A stretch of DNA of 64,000 nt from Aphelenchoides besseyi (lineage: Eukaryota; Nematoda; Chromadorea; Rhabditida; Aphelenchoididae), in the NCBI GenBank assembly GCA_024699855.1, contig JAMPIQ010000001.1:15872001-15936000 (forward strand), read 5' to 3'. A model generated the notes under the pieces. It did not search any database and was not told the DNA's origin. It was given only the letters and a program-made list of their open reading frames with translations. Made by a program: the position numbers and the translations under genes. How positions within the stretch are numbered: the stretch's first letter is position 1; the number at the start of each line of letters is the position of its first letter. Shown here one piece after another: positions 25,314 to 38,252 of the stretch.

Positions 25314-26367
25314 TCAACGTTCCATTGGCATTTCCAACACAACAGCTTGGCCGGGCGCACATTCCTGACTTCGTTCGTGTATCTTCAGATGTGATTTCGC
25401 GTGCGATTGATGCGAAAATGCCCGATTACAAACGGAACAAACGAACGGCTTCTCGCCGGTATGTATTCTATGGTGAACTCGAAGGTTGGAGCGCGTCGTA
25501 AACGACTTCCCGCAATCCGGTTCTTCACAAACGAACGGACGAATATTCTGATGAATGAGTGCGTGTCGTCGAAGTTTGGGCATTGTAGCGAAACTCTTAC
25601 GGCATTTGGAACACGTGTAAATCGTGGGCGAATGAATGACAGAATGGTAGCGCAATGATCGTTGATTGGCAAACGCTTTGCCGCAATTCGACCACGTGCA
25701 ACGGAAAGCTCCGTCGTCTTGCACGTTGGTAGTCGATTTTGGCTCTTCGTTTCCATTCAAATCGAAATCGTAATACATCGAATCGAACTCTCCGTAGGGT
25801 TTGATTGCACGATCTTGATTGTTTTCCATGATCATGATGCTATTGAATGGATTGTTGTAGTCGGAGGATTCGTGTTCACGGAATGTGTCCTGATCAAAAT
25901 TCAACTCGTCCGTGAGCTCACTAAATCAATCAGTTAAATCGCAACAAAAGGACCGCACTCACGGTTTTGTGATTGAAATGTCGAGAAAATCGTCACGATG
26001 CTCGAAATCGGTCGACCAGTCGGCGCGATTCCGATCCAACGGTTCGGCGAGCATCGGATCAGCTGACAGGAACGGATCGTCCAATGCGTAGGTTGTCGTG
26101 GCCTCCTGACTTGATGAAACCGCAGCTGCAGGCGAATCGATTGGCTCCGAGGAGGCGGGACTTGTTGTATCGGCTTCAGTGGAGCGTGTTGTCGAGTTGT
26201 TGTAATAGACCTAAAAAACAATACGAATTGAAAAAGCTGCGGACGACCGATGAGCTTACTTGAATGGTCACACTACGAGTACGAGACGCGTCGACCGGAA
26301 TCGAAACGTAGTGAACCGGACGATCGGATTTCGAGGCAGCAAGCGATGGATCGGCCAACATCATCAT
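25314..26367 (-). CDS. C2H2 zinc-finger transcription factor (four fingers)
   Basis: Three exons. The N-terminal half is acidic and Ser/Thr/Asp rich (SRTRSVTIQ, then [20 protein letters not shown] and an [14 protein letters not shown] stretch), consistent with an activation region. The C-terminal half has four contiguous C2H2 fingers: [15 protein letters not shown]...[18 protein letters not shown]...[20 protein letters not shown]...HHRIH and, after the TGEKP linker, [13 protein letters not shown]...HLKIH. Two fingers have the longer C-x4-C spacing. It acts in the nucleus as a DNA-binding regulator. Three consecutive ATGs end at 26367; another in-frame ATG at 26388 is also possible. I cannot assign an orthologue. 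Confidence 0.88.
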
Positions 26368-26399
26368 TTCGCAATCAAAAAAACACACAAATACGAAGA

Positions 26400-27470
26400 C
26401 AAAATAAATAGATAACCCTACAACGAAATGGAAATCAATGAGCGTTCGAAGAAAAATAACGGAAGTCGGGAGCTACCACCGCGTTTGCTCGACCGAACGT
26501 TTGTTATCAGTTTCTGTAGCAACCACAACGAAAACACGCGTTCGAAGGACGAAGATTCACGAATTTGGCCAAATGAAAACTTTTCAGTCGATGATGCGCA
26601 ATGAACTAAAGACTCCCGCTGCTTTTCCAACTTGTGAATTTTTCAGCTGCCACAAAACGCCAGCGGAACAACGAACGCTTGAGGTAATCGTTACAAGGTC
26701 AATGAAAAATCTTTCACGACAACCAAGTTTCTTCTACTTTAGAACGTTGTGCTTTCGTATACTAAGGTAGAATGTGTTTTCAAACGAACAAATTTGCAAT
26801 CAAATGAATAACAGTAAGACTTAAAACAATACAATTGACCATAGCACCAACGAATTCCGGGCCAAGGGATAGATCGACTCGTACCATACAGCGTCGAAGT
26901 GCATGAGGTCTTCAAGTGTTGAAATCGAAAGGAACTCGCTTGATCACTTCACCTCATGCTGATTTCTGAAGTACTTCGTATTGATGTATTCGTAGCAAGC
27001 CATTCAGGAAGACGACAATCAAACTTCTCAGTTTTACCGTCTCGCTCAGCTTTGCACTTGAGTTTCAAGCGGTCGTCAATCTCGGGAAGTTTAGTATTAT
27101 GTTTACAAGTTACCGGAAGCAAAACATGACCTAAAAATCAGCATCCTCTTTATCAACGAAATCCAAATCAGCCTTATCATTAGAAACAGAATAATCCATC
27201 TTGTCCAACTTGATCTTTTAGTCGTTTTTAGGCTGCAACAAATGGAGATGTAAATGACTATTATCCGTCTCTGTTTTGAATCATAATCTCGATCGTTGGC
27301 GGGCAAAGTTTAACTGAAATCTGGTCCTCATCTGGTTACTCACTATTACAAAGTTCGCGTCAACACGTTCGAGCTGAGAGATTTCGACAACAACAAAAGT
27401 CCCGATGAGTTTGCAATAAATTTATTTTGTTTAAGAGTGAATTTCCCATTTAATTTTTGAGCATAAGCTT
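26400..27470 (-). other. Unassigned stretch with coding-like fragments
   Basis: On the minus strand, around 27340-27410 a frame reads FVVVEISQLERVDANFVI and stops at a good donor. Around 27120-27200 another ends in DKADLDFVDKEDADF and a stop. Around 26970-27110 a third reads PEIDDRLKLKCKAERDGKTE. The pieces look like protein, but I could not join them into one frame and recognise no family. They may be remnants of a lost gene or exons of a small one. The part from 26400 to 26760 is probably the upstream region of the C2H2 gene. Confidence 0.25.
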
Positions 27471-27483
27471 TACAGATCGGAGT

Positions 27484-30400
27484 TTATGGCGTGACGGTTG
27501 TGCATCGTATCACGTCGACTATGTCGTCCACAATTGATTGCGCCAACTGCTGGTCCGCGCATTTGCAGCTCACTGAGTAGGACTTCTCCTGAAACCTCGA
27601 AATCAGTGGCGCGAATTCGAAAGCAACTCACTTTTTTCTTCAACATCACACAAACAGGTTTTTGATCACAATCGTGCGCATACAATGTAACGGCATCATC
27701 GACGAATTCGACAACTGAAATGAACAGAAAACTTCAAACAACTCAAATGTTTTCGGTACCTGAGAAATTTGAGTTTCCGGTGATTTGATCAACCAAAATG
27801 CGTAGCGAGCACTCGGACTCGCAAGTCGGTGTTGCCGAACTGAACAACTCTCCCGAACTGATCATGTACTCGAATGAGCTGCTGAAAAGGATTTAAAATT
27901 CCGATCAAATCCACTTGTTCAACTCACTCGCTGATTGTTGCATATTGAAGAAAACGAATCGATGGACAAACGAAACGACAGTCCAACTTCTCAGCCCGAC
28001 AATTTCCACTTGAATCCTCGACAAAATACGTGATTGTGGCGCGCGGTCGTTGCGTTGTGGTACGTGATTGTATTAACAGATGTAAAGTCTGTTCATTGCA
28101 AGTTCGAGACGGCAATTCAAATGGCAGTAGAATTGACCCTCCAGTTTCCAGTTTAACATCCTCAGTTTCCATCACATCGATTTCTAATCGGCGTATGGTT
28201 TCGGTTTTGTCATTTCGCATTCGAATTGAGATTCCAACTTTGCCATTAGTCGAATCAACAACTTTGACAGCATAGCTCTGAAGAACAACAATTCTATTAT
28301 GTGAGCCTCTTGTGTCTTACCAAATCTAAACGTCCGTTTGTGGCTAATTTCTGATAACCACCAGAATCGGCGTTAACTACTGCAACCGCTGTTTCCTTGA
28401 TCACGATGTCGTTTGAACGTTTGGATTTTGATCTTGTCGCTTTTTTCTTTTTCTTTGTTGGTGCTTTCGGTTCCGGTGGTGATTCGATTGATTTGTAGGC
28501 TGCTGGTGCGCGATTTGTTGTCTTCTGTGTTGCAGTCTTTGACTTCTTCTTTTTCTTCAGAATCCCATTGAATGGTTCTTCTTGAACGGCTAAAGCCTTG
28601 GGCTGTTCATAGGGTTTAGGTACGAAAAGTCTTTCGTCGTCACGTAACGGCTCATCCAAATCCATGTCCAAGGCCGCAAATTCGCTTTCTGCCAATTTGG
28701 TTGCAGCATCTTCGTCGGTTGAAAGCGCATTCTCTGGCATTTCGCCGTGATCCCGATTCACTTCATGAACAATTGGTTTCGAATGTCCATCACGATGCTC
28801 CACTTCGTCGTCTTCACTGCTCGACACTGACCTTTTAGTTTTCTTCTTCTTTTTCTTTTGTTTCTTTGTTTCACGACTTTCTTTCCACGACAAAGTTGAT
28901 TTCTGTTGTTCCATGTAACGATCGAGGCCAATGACTCCTACAAACAAACTAGTTAATCAGAAGATAAGAATAAACAAACCGGGAATCTCCAGTGGACTTT
29001 GAAGTTCTTGGCCGATTTCTGTTGATCGTGATTTTGGTACCGTCGACTTCTTTGATCCACTCGTTGTTGCCGATTTCACGTAATAGGGATTGTTTTCCAA
29101 TTCAAATTCTCGACGTCGTTTCGCCAATTCTCGTTCTTTTTCTTTCGCTTTTCGCGGCGGTAACGCTTCTTCGGCGACTTCATCGACCTTCTCCTCATCG
29201 TCGCTGTACAAGTAACTTCGCGCTGCATCGGCGAACTGTCGTCGTGCAGCATCGATAGATGGAAATTTGTTATCGGATTCTGATTCCTCTTCGCTCTCAC
29301 TGTCGGGCTCCGGTTCAACAATCCACTCGTCCAAATTCAAACTAAACCAAAAGTTCTGGGCATCAAACTCTCTGAACTCACCCCTCAGGTATTGGGACTC
29401 GTTTTTGTGCTTTCGAAGCCACGGGATTCAGTTCTCCGTCGAAGAGCTGCGCGAACTGTTCGCCCATTTTTATGCGATTTGCGTGTTTTTGCTCTAGAAT
29501 TCTCAGAATCTCAACGAAATTACACGCTCGTTCTTGGGCCTCCAAATGCGAGGAATACTGGAACTCGGGCAGCTTCGACAACATCAAATTGTCCAGCGAC
29601 TCCACTCCATCCCAATCGTCCACCTTTTCGTATTGTTGTAAGAGAACGGCGTACAATTTGCCGATGTTCTGAACGTAAACACTCAACAGATTTCCGGGCA
29701 TTATCGACAGTTTGATCTTGAGCATGGATTCCAAAACGGCGGGAATATCACAGACGTGTCTAAGAACGATTGACAAGTTTTTTGATCCCTAAACTCACTC
29801 AGCGTATTCACCGCATATCCACGCCGCTGCCAACAAAACTTCGCAGATGTTGTTTCGTTGTGTCGAGTTGGTGGACAGAAGCAAATGTGCGTTTTCGACC
29901 AACAAAGCCATTTGGGAAACCGAAAAATGGCGAATCGACTGAACCCTCACAGTTACGTCTTGAATTTGTTCGCCAATCAAAACTCCGTGTTTTGAGCCCT
30001 CGACTTTTGTCAATTCGACCAAAACCGAAATGTACCATTCGAAGTTGCTAAAACCATTTGGTTCAATCTCACAGTTGAACATCGCCTACCTTATATGTTG
30101 ATAGTTGTTATATGAACAAATGGAAATGATTCTGGACAGAAGTTCATCACGATAAAACGATCCTTCTGCCGCATCAACGTGTTCCATCAGTTTCTTCACA
30201 ATCTCCATGATATTTTTCTTTGAGACCATTCCGTAGAGTAAATCAAGTGCCCTGAAAATTCAATATTAAAATGAGAACCAACGATCCCTTACCGCAGCCG
30301 AATACTTTCGTCCTTGTCATCCAAACACCGCAGAACGATATCCTTGTGGGCTTGAACGGCTTTCGGATGAGTTTGCAGAATCTTGCCCATGGCTAACAAG

Positions 30401-31620
30401 CCCAGGTACTTCAAATTCTGATCTGAGTCTTCGATCAAAACGCCGAGCTTTTGAACGCACAACTAAAAAGCCAACGAACAGTAAAGAATGAAAAGAGAAA
30501 ACAAACTTGAATACTCGCTGAGTGATCACCCGGAGCTTCGGATGAAATTGAGATCAAAACCGCAATAACCGTGTTAATACACTCATACAGAAGTGACATT
30601 GCAGACGTACTGAAAACGCGAAATAAACTGTAAACTTTCTTGAAAATAACCTATTAATCAACGTTGTTAGCGGATCCAAGAGTTTGCGACCAAGTCGTGA
30701 TTCCAGTGGAACTAATGAGCCAAAAAGTTTGATAATTTTGATCAACATCCAATTATTTGACGATGTGGTCATGAGTTTGAAGAACACCGGCGCTAAGCTC
30801 AAATAGTTTCGCGGATTCTTACGTGCCAATTCACAAATTACATTCACCGCTGCTGATTGAACTCCTGAAAGTAACGTTAGAAGTATTGGAAAACGTTCTC
30901 AACCTGAATCCGTATCTTCCAATCGTTCTTTCAATCGGGGGAATGTCGGACGCAAACATTCAGGATATTTGAGAAAGATCTTATACAACAACAAAACCGC
31001 TTTCTTTCGAACATACGGACGACTCGACGACAACTAAAAGTTCAATAAACGATAATCGAAACAACAACAACAAACCAAATTGACCACGTCATTAACGAGA
31101 TCTCTGGATAGATCTGCTGTTGCAAAACACGCCAAACCGCTCAATGCAACGCCCGTATCATAGAGTTGGGACGACTGAAGATCTTTGCGTATCATATTTG
31201 TCGTTAACATCAAAACGTCGGTCTCGTCTGTGAAACATTGAGTGGCCGTCAAGTAGCCGACACGTTTTTCGTTGAAACGCGATGAAGCCATGACCTCAAT
31301 AATGTTGAACGACGCCCATGAAATATCATAACCCAACATTTGAAGCTAAAGATTCGAATAAGAAGACTTGTATAAAAGAAAACTCACATATGCCAACTTT
31401 TCAATAGCATTTGCTTTGATGAACGTCGATTCCTGTCGCAGTTCGGTTTTAATCTCTTCGATGCACGCAGCAATGTAACGAGCCTGAAAAGATTAATTAG
31501 CTCACACTCAAAAACCACTATCACCTCGTTCTCTTTGTTGTTTCGTATACCACGTATCAGATCGGTTAAGTTTTTGTCGAATAACCGATCCAAATTATTT
31601 CGGACTTTTCGCAACGCCAT
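27484..31620 (-). CDS. apd-3: AP-3 complex subunit delta
   Basis: The large delta adaptin of AP-3, which sorts cargo from endosomes to lysosome-related organelles. It starts MALRKVRNNLDRLFDKNLTD, then the IRGIRNNKENE motif and the adaptin alpha-solenoid: YLQMLGYDISWASFNIIEVM, GYLTATQCF, LTTNMIRKDLQSS, GVALSGLACF. Later blocks include RKKAVLLLYKIFLKYP, YLGLLAMGKILQTHPKAVQAHKD, LAAAWICGEYAE and LDEWIVEPEPDSESEEESESD. The hinge is rich in Lys and acidic residues (the BLVR domain region) with ARRQFADAARSYLYSDDEE. The ear domain ends in CADQQLAQSIVDDIVDVIRC. Over fifteen exons. It lies about 180 bases downstream of pantothenate kinase. Confidence 0.95.
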
Positions 31621-31804
31621 TTCTGGAACAAACAACATTCAAGTGAAAAGAATTTCGAGAATCCCGATGTCCCAGTGGACTGTTTCCAACGATTGTCAAC
31701 GTGGAAGCCAGAAAGCTTTTTTGCCATTGACAGCCGGAAGACAAGTTGGCATAAGGGAGAAAGTTGTCACATCTATCGATTTTTGTTTGATAAGAATTTA
31801 TTAT

Positions 31805-33279
31805 CTAATGTACAGCCATCGAGTTCGTCTCATCAATTAGCTTATCCAAACACCCGACTGCGCCGAAATAACCCTCGTGTTTAAGGAACAGTGCTTTCTT
31901 CGACCCGTTCGACCAGAACTCCATCGCTGATGCCAACAAACGAGCAGCCAGCGGATTGACTCGTAAAAAGTTTCCTAAATTAGCGAAAGTAAAACTAAAA
32001 GAATCTCCGATTAACTCACCAACAAAGACGATACGATCAATTTCGTGTTGATTTGCAACATTCAACGCAATTGATCCGATATTATTCGCTGTTGTCACCA
32101 ATGCTGAACGTGCCAAGTCCTCTCGTGACATTTTTGCTCGATTCTCCAAATTGGTTGCCTTTCCAAACGACGCAGCAACAGTTTCTTCCGGCAATCCAAC
32201 GCTCTCGTATCCCTGACCATAAATATCACGAACCAGTTTGTCAACATTCGTATTATCGCCACGTGTTGCCAATTCGATTGCTTCTTCGAAACTTTTGACT
32301 TCGCACAAAAGAGCACAAAGTCCATGAAAGAAACCACCACCAATACTATAAATACAATTGTACTACTAATATGACTGTTCGATCGGACCTCGAGCCGGAA
32401 ACTCGTTGAAACTTGTTCTTTCCTTCAACTACAAGCACCGAAACTCCAGAGCCGATATTGACCAGAACGTAAGGATATTGTAAGTTCTCGTCCGTAGTTC
32501 CATTGAATTGTTCGTCTGTTTTTGAACAACGAGCACTTGCCCACCTCCTAAATTGATGGCATGCTAGAGAACAGTGGTAAGTGTAAGTATTACCATATGA
32601 CTTGTTTATCAATATCCATTGGATGTTCGTAGTAATAACACTCGTTTGTATCATTCGCAGTAACCATCTCAATACCTTCGATAAGTGACTGTAATTCATC
32701 GGTCTTATGAAATTCCATGTTCAATTCCTGTAAAAGACAATCAACTAAAATCTCAAGCATGCTGAATTTACATTCTCGATTTGATTAGCAAATTTAATCG
32801 CACCACCTCCAGTTGAGCATACGGTGGAGCTCATCAACGCGAATCCTTTGCTCTTAACCAGTTGAATGAATACGAACATTTGATCCGTAGGGAAACGTAT
32901 GAAATGGACGGTTCCTATTCGTCCCTAAAATCCAACACGTTTTATGCGCATGCTTCCCGATAAGTTACGTTAATTGTAACGCCATTCAACTGCAAATGTT
33001 CGTCGCGAATTCCCGTCTCACCATACGCTTTATTATTCAATAAATATTGATGAATGGTGGTGGCCAGACGAGTTTCATCGTCGTCAAGAAATTTCTAAAG
33101 ACCAATGAACAATCGAAGCCAATAAGGTACTCACCGTGTCCGCAGGCTCGAAGTAAACCAATTTGGTCAACGTCCCGCCGATGTCCATGCCGAACCACGG
33201 CATCGCTAAACCAGAATTCGATTCCATTAACCTGAAACTTACGCGGGTTGACCGTCGACTTTTGTCGAGTTCGCTGCAT
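31805..33279 (-). CDS. Pantothenate kinase
   Basis: Phosphorylates pantothenate, the first and rate-limiting step of CoA synthesis. The protein has the acetate/sugar kinase fold: [19 protein letters not shown], then NVTYRE-like and [10 protein letters not shown] blocks, [112 protein letters not shown] and [17 protein letters not shown] short first exon ending at a GTAAGT donor joins in phase 1 to MPWFGMD. Its start may be the ATG at 33279 (MQRTRQ) or the in-frame ATG at 33396; the second adds about 39 residues. Members of this family are feedback-inhibited by acyl-CoA. Confidence 0.93.
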
Positions 33280-33566
33280 CTTTTTTCGTCGACAAATTTT
33301 GTTTATCGATACGTGGCTCGGCGGCGGTTCGATCGGCCTTTTTGTTGTGATAATCGCGAAACTGATTTTTATTGTAACGTCAACTGAATTCCCCACTATC
33401 GAATTCCGAGCGTTTCAACTGAGAACTCAACTTTCTTTCTGTAACAATCGAACGGTTGTTGAGTGACAGAAACTATAGAGACTCCGAAAGCTCACATGTG
33501 TACTATCCGTTGATCAGAAGTACACAGTCAATTTGAATACGACTAAGTTTATTACACAAAACAGAA

Positions 33567-34775
33567 TCAGGTCGAAGTGATTTGTCGACGACGAAGGAAG
33601 AGCAGATCACGGAGCGGGGTTTGTGAGTCCCACGGCAAACGGTGAATACCGAAGAGCTTTTTGACTCGTGGATGTCTTAATAGCAACGATTGAGCCATTC
33701 CGGTAATTGAGACAGTCAGCCAATATAACGGGATGCACTGCAATTGAACTATAAAGAGGTTATGACGAACGAACTTACTGCCGGTAATTTCAACATGATT
33801 GCAACAGCACCCAGGGTCATTGAAGCCAACACAACGTCGTAGATTCGCGTTTTTACAGGACTCATTTTCGATGGGAATACGAAACGTTGAGACTAAAAAA
33901 GAAACAACTTCATCGCCAACAGCAAACTCACGTAGAGATTCAAGAATCCGAAAATTCCAACAGCCACGGGCAGAATGAAAAATGGATCGGGTTCAATGAA
34001 GTTCGGAATCCATAGGAAACCGCCGAGCGCTGGAGCAAAATCCGCTGAAAACAATCACGATCAAGTTAAAGTGGCCATACGATTATTTTTCAGAAACCAA
34101 CAGAAAAGGTTGAAAACTCACTGTTCAAAATATTTCGAATAGCAAAAGACGAGAAGATCCAAATGGGTACCGTGAACATCTTCAGATTTTGGATGCGACT
34201 AGCTTGAAGTTTTTGTTCACGCCAATACTTTGACAGAGTCTCCTCGATCTGAAGAGCAGAATGAAATTCACAATCTTCGACTCACCAGTTTTTGGGATCT
34301 TTCGTTCAACTCCGGATCTCCCAGACGTAACTCATGGGTTTCGGGATTGGCAACCAACGGAATTTTGTATCGCTCCGATGCTTTCTAAAGCAGACATACC
34401 AAGTGAATGGCGTTGAGTAATGTCATACCCGCAATATTGCCGTCTTCAAGTAATTGGTGGCATGTAAACGACGAGCAAACAGTTTTTCGGCGTAAACATG
34501 TGCAGGTGCAGTTAAGAGTCGCAGTGCAACACCCGAAATCACGAAACTCGCAGCCCAAGGTGTTCCGGTCGTATGCAAAGCTAAAATCAAAGCATCAAAT
34601 GATTAAAGCTCTCGCTTTTCTTACCTTCAATTCCCGTTTGAATTCCTTGAGTTATAAGGGAGTCGGACGAGTACTGAAAAAACGGTTGAATGAAACCCGG
34701 CAATGCCGTTTGAGTAGAAAGCTGCCGGAAATTTGTTGGTCGTAGATTGCGAATCAACAGATTACTGGCGATCAT
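33567..34775 (-). CDS. COX18: Mitochondrial inner membrane protein COX18 (OXA1 family)
   Basis: An insertase that moves the C-terminal domain of COX2 across the inner mitochondrial membrane. The N-terminus (MIASNLLIRNLRPTNFRQLS) is Arg-rich and fits an import signal. The OXA1 core follows: ALHTTGTPWAASFVISGVALRL, a matrix loop with LGDPELNERSQKLIEE, NLKMFTVPIWIFSSFAIRNIL, LWIPNFIEPDPFFILPVAVGIFGFLN, then CIPLYWLTVSITGMAQSLLLR and IHRLPWDSQTPLRDL. The final segment matches COX18 (IPSTKSDSETPYKDI in the human protein) better than OXA1L. About seven exons. It lies head to head with an orphan gene and upstream of pantothenate kinase on the same strand. Confidence 0.87.
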
Positions 34776-34899
34776 TTTGCCAAATATTTTTGTTCAACAA
34801 TAAATCCGAGACTGAACGATCGAAAAAGTTCGGAACCTGTTGGCCACATGGTCATTAGTTTCTTTTTTGTCTTTAAGTTTATTTTAAGTTCATTGACAT

Positions 34900-35926
34900 T
34901 TGAAGTCATTGGAACAATGCAATAGTCAACGTTTGTTGTCGTTGCTGTCAATTGAAGTCGAAAAGACTATCGAGCCGTTGCGATCCGAAAACTACCTGCT
35001 CGTTTGGTTGAATCTGATTCACAAGAAGTGCACGACCAAAAGGAACAAGTCCTTCCGAGTAAGTTTCATCAAACCTTTTCCTCCGATCAGTCAGTTCAGA
35101 TCATTTACAACGAGTGTTACAATCGTCGTTTCACAAAATCAGAGCGTGAACTGAAGAAGCTTGAGATCGAAGAAGCAAACGACTCCGACGACGATGAAGA
35201 ATCGCCAAAAGACGACGAACAGCCGATGCCCAATTTGTCTAAGAAGCCGAATTCCAAAGGAACGACCGTGAACTTCAACACGCGACAGGAAGGCGAGGGT
35301 AAATTGTTTTGTGCTTTCTGTCTGATTAGTCACTTCCAACACTTGAGACTGCTGGTTTAACTAACAAGTGTTTTCAGCATTGATTGATGGATCACCAAAC
35401 GAAGAGAATAAAGGAATTTGGTCAAAGATTTTTAAAAGATCGTAAGTGACCATTTACTAGTTCTTCCACTTTGTTTAGTGGATCTCAAAGTCCCGTGTCG
35501 GAAACATCCGAAACCTCCAAATGGTCAAAATACGTTCCTTCGGCTTTGCAACGAAACTCATCGGAAGGTAAGTGATTGCTCCGTTAACTCCGACGAGATC
35601 TCTGTTTCAGAAGACGCAGCAAAGAAAAAGGAAAAGAAATTGCAATTGAAAGCCATTCGTCAACGTCGAAAAGAGTACTTGAAAAAACAAGCAAAGATCG
35701 AGAAGCGGTAAAGTGACTTCTCATTTTCAATTCATTTTCATTTAGTCGTCGACTGATTTCGGACGCCATTGAGTTGTTGCTTCAATGTTTGCGTCTATTC
35801 ACCACTTTTGCGATTCTTGTTGGAAACGTACACAAGGTTCCGCAGCTCAAATCAATTCTATATTGGCATAAGATCAACTTGGTTCTCCATTGCATACAAA
35901 ATTATTTAATGTTGAGACTAGAATAG
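34900..35926 (+). CDS. Orphan basic protein with a C-terminal hydrophobic segment
   Basis: Five or six exons join in frame and code for about 270 residues of unknown function. The N-terminal part (QRLLSLLSIEVEKTIEPL...LLVWLNLIHKK) is helical and amphipathic. A long acidic and Ser-rich stretch follows (EEANDSDDDEESPKDDE). The next part has IWSKIFKRS and SETSETSKWSKYVPSALQRN. A charged helix (KLQLKAIRQRRKEYLKKQAKIEKRR) leads to a hydrophobic segment ISDAIELLLQCLRLFTTFAILVGN, probably a membrane anchor. The first exon was not found: the frame opens after a stop at 34897 and has no ATG near its start. I recognise no family. Confidence 0.65.
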
Positions 35927-35969
35927 TTAACTAGCGAAGACAACGACTAATATAATATTATTTACAGTT

Positions 35970-37857
35970 TTACTGCATTTTTAAGCAGAAGTATAAACAC
36001 GGTATTTGACCATCGTCCACGGATGTTCCGTTGTTCGTTCCGGCAGCAAACGTGAAGAGAAAGGTAACAGCATTTGATGCTTTTGCGTGAATAGTTTGAC
36101 GTGCAATTCTTCGCAAACCTTTCGATCCGTAAAACGAATCGGGACCCTAAAATCCAAATAAGAAAACAATGATTGATTGTTTCCAACCTTCAACAGTGCC
36201 GATGCAATATACGTACAGCCGGGAGTTATTTCCACCGGTTCGGCAAACGGAATGCGAAACGGTTCTTCAGTTCCATTTGATTCAAATTTCAGTTCGGTTC
36301 TTGCAATAGACTTCGTAATCGAGCAATCTGTGATCTAATCAAAGGAGTAGAGACATGATAAGAGCAATTCAAACCTCGATAACAACGTTGTACGTCGCAT
36401 TGGCGGTTAGCGATCCATACAGACCGAGAGCCGTAATGAAGATCGGAACGTCAACGGAAAATCTAAAACGACAAGCATTGAAAAAATTTTTGTTAAACTC
36501 ACTTGATACGATCAAAGGATCCGGTATAACCCCAACGTTGTTCCACTCGTTGAAAACGATTGATGACCAACTCCCGGCCGTACATCTGACATCTTCTTCG
36601 TGTGCAGAATCGAGACTCCGTACTTTCGGATGCGTCGTTTGTTAGAAGTTCATTTGAACCAAAGTGAATGAAAATCTCCACCATTTCGCGATCAGTCAAC
36701 AGACAAGTTGGAGATTGAACGACTTGCGTCGTAAACTCACGTAGTGACATCAACGGAAAACGAATTTGAAAAAGTGCATCACCAAGCACTTGCCGCATTG
36801 ATTCACGAGTTGTCAGCAAGTTCTCTTTCGTGCATTTCGATGTTGCCCATAAGATACACTAAAGAAACGTTTGAATAGGACAAAAAAGTGACTTACCGAC
36901 TGGTAAAGAGAGAGTTCACTAATTCGAAGGGTATCCCGACTGATCACTTGAATCAAAATCGACTGATCAATGTCCAGAAATGCATCCGATCGAAATGCTT
37001 CAGCCGATTCGTGATCAATGAACTCCAATGCCGATCGGGCCAAATCGCTCAGATCGAAGAGTCGTGACTGCGAAAGAATCAAAAATGCATTTGTTGAGTT
37101 CAAATTCAACTTCAAGTAATCGATACACGCCGATTCCAACGGTTGAATCGCGTACTTTCGGGCTGAAACGAACAAGTGAATAAGAACAGAAGGCGACTTA
37201 CCAGCATACAGAATTGCCATCACATTGTCGGAACTCAACTGCATTTTGTCTTTATAGAAATACTCCAGAACAATCGAAAAAATTTGCGACTCGATGTCCG
37301 GAATCTCGATCTCTTGAACTGACTGCCGGGTTTGTTGAAAGTGCGGATTATGAAACATGGCGGCGAAGACCTCAGATCCAATGGAGAGTATGTACTTGTG
37401 AGCAGGAATTGACTGAACAAAAGGATTGAAATGCCGAGAAAAGTGAACAGACTTTTCTTTCAGATCCAACAATAAAAATCACGTCGCTGTAACGTCCGGT
37501 TTCCAGCGTCTGAGCCACACGATTCGATAAGTCAATTGATGATGAGTCTTTGGATTGTTGATATGTTTCGTCTGAATAGAGAAATCAAATGAAAACTCGC
37601 TGTTGCTTACAAAATTCGTTTTGCGATTGTAACCGGGCGAGTTTTTTCGTTGAGTTATTGGCCGGGAGTGAACTGAAAATTGGGATTGAAAAGCAAAGGT
37701 TCTAGATTCACCTGTTAAATTCGTTGCTACTTGATTCCTGAGTACTTGGTCCCGCCTAAGAGACTAATTAACAGCATCGAGTATACTGGCAACTAACCTC
37801 CGAATTGCGACGTTGAATGTTTTTCGGCAAATCTATCGGTTTCTTCCCGTCCGCCAT
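35970..37857 (-). CDS. BTBD1/2-like BTB-BACK-PHR protein
   Basis: A substrate adaptor for Cullin-3 ubiquitin ligases. The start at 37857 (MADGKKPIDLPKNIQRRNS) is followed by the BTB domain (ILSIGSEVFAAMFHNP, then VLEYFYKDKMQLSSDNVMAILYA), a BACK domain (ARKYAIQPLESACIDYLK, FLILSQSRLFDLSDLAR, RDTLRISELSLYQS) and a PHR domain (FITALGLYGSLTANATYNVVIE, FESNGTEEPFRIPFAEPVEITPGCTYIASALLKGPDSF, FTFAAGTNNGTSVDDGQIP). This order is that of BTBD1/BTBD2/BTBD3/BTBD6. The C-terminus ends in PCLYFCLKMQ. Two near-adjacent genes follow on the same strand; there is no obvious functional link. Confidence 0.9.
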
Positions 37858-38252
37858 TTTCGACTTCCGACACTCAACTACCGATCAAATGACTAGAAAC
37901 ATTTTCATTTTATTTACAAAAACGCCAAAACAGAAACAAACGTGTCAACTCATCTCTTCTTCTGTCAATTCTCTCGTCACCTTAACGGAGCTAGTTTCCG
38001 GAAGCGAATGCAACGAATGAACTCAAATCAAAGTTGATTTAAGAGCAAACAACAACTTCAAATAAGTTTATTAACAGCTATCAAATGATGCAAAGCTTCT
38101 GTACAAAAAGATGTGGATATGAGAAATGAGGAGACGCTTCAAGAGTTGTGCCTAATTGTTCAGAGTCATGGAAGCCTTTTAAAGTCGTGTGTTTTATTGC
38201 AAAGTAATGATGAAGGGCAAGGCAGATGCTGCAAAACGAAAAAGTTCAGTTT

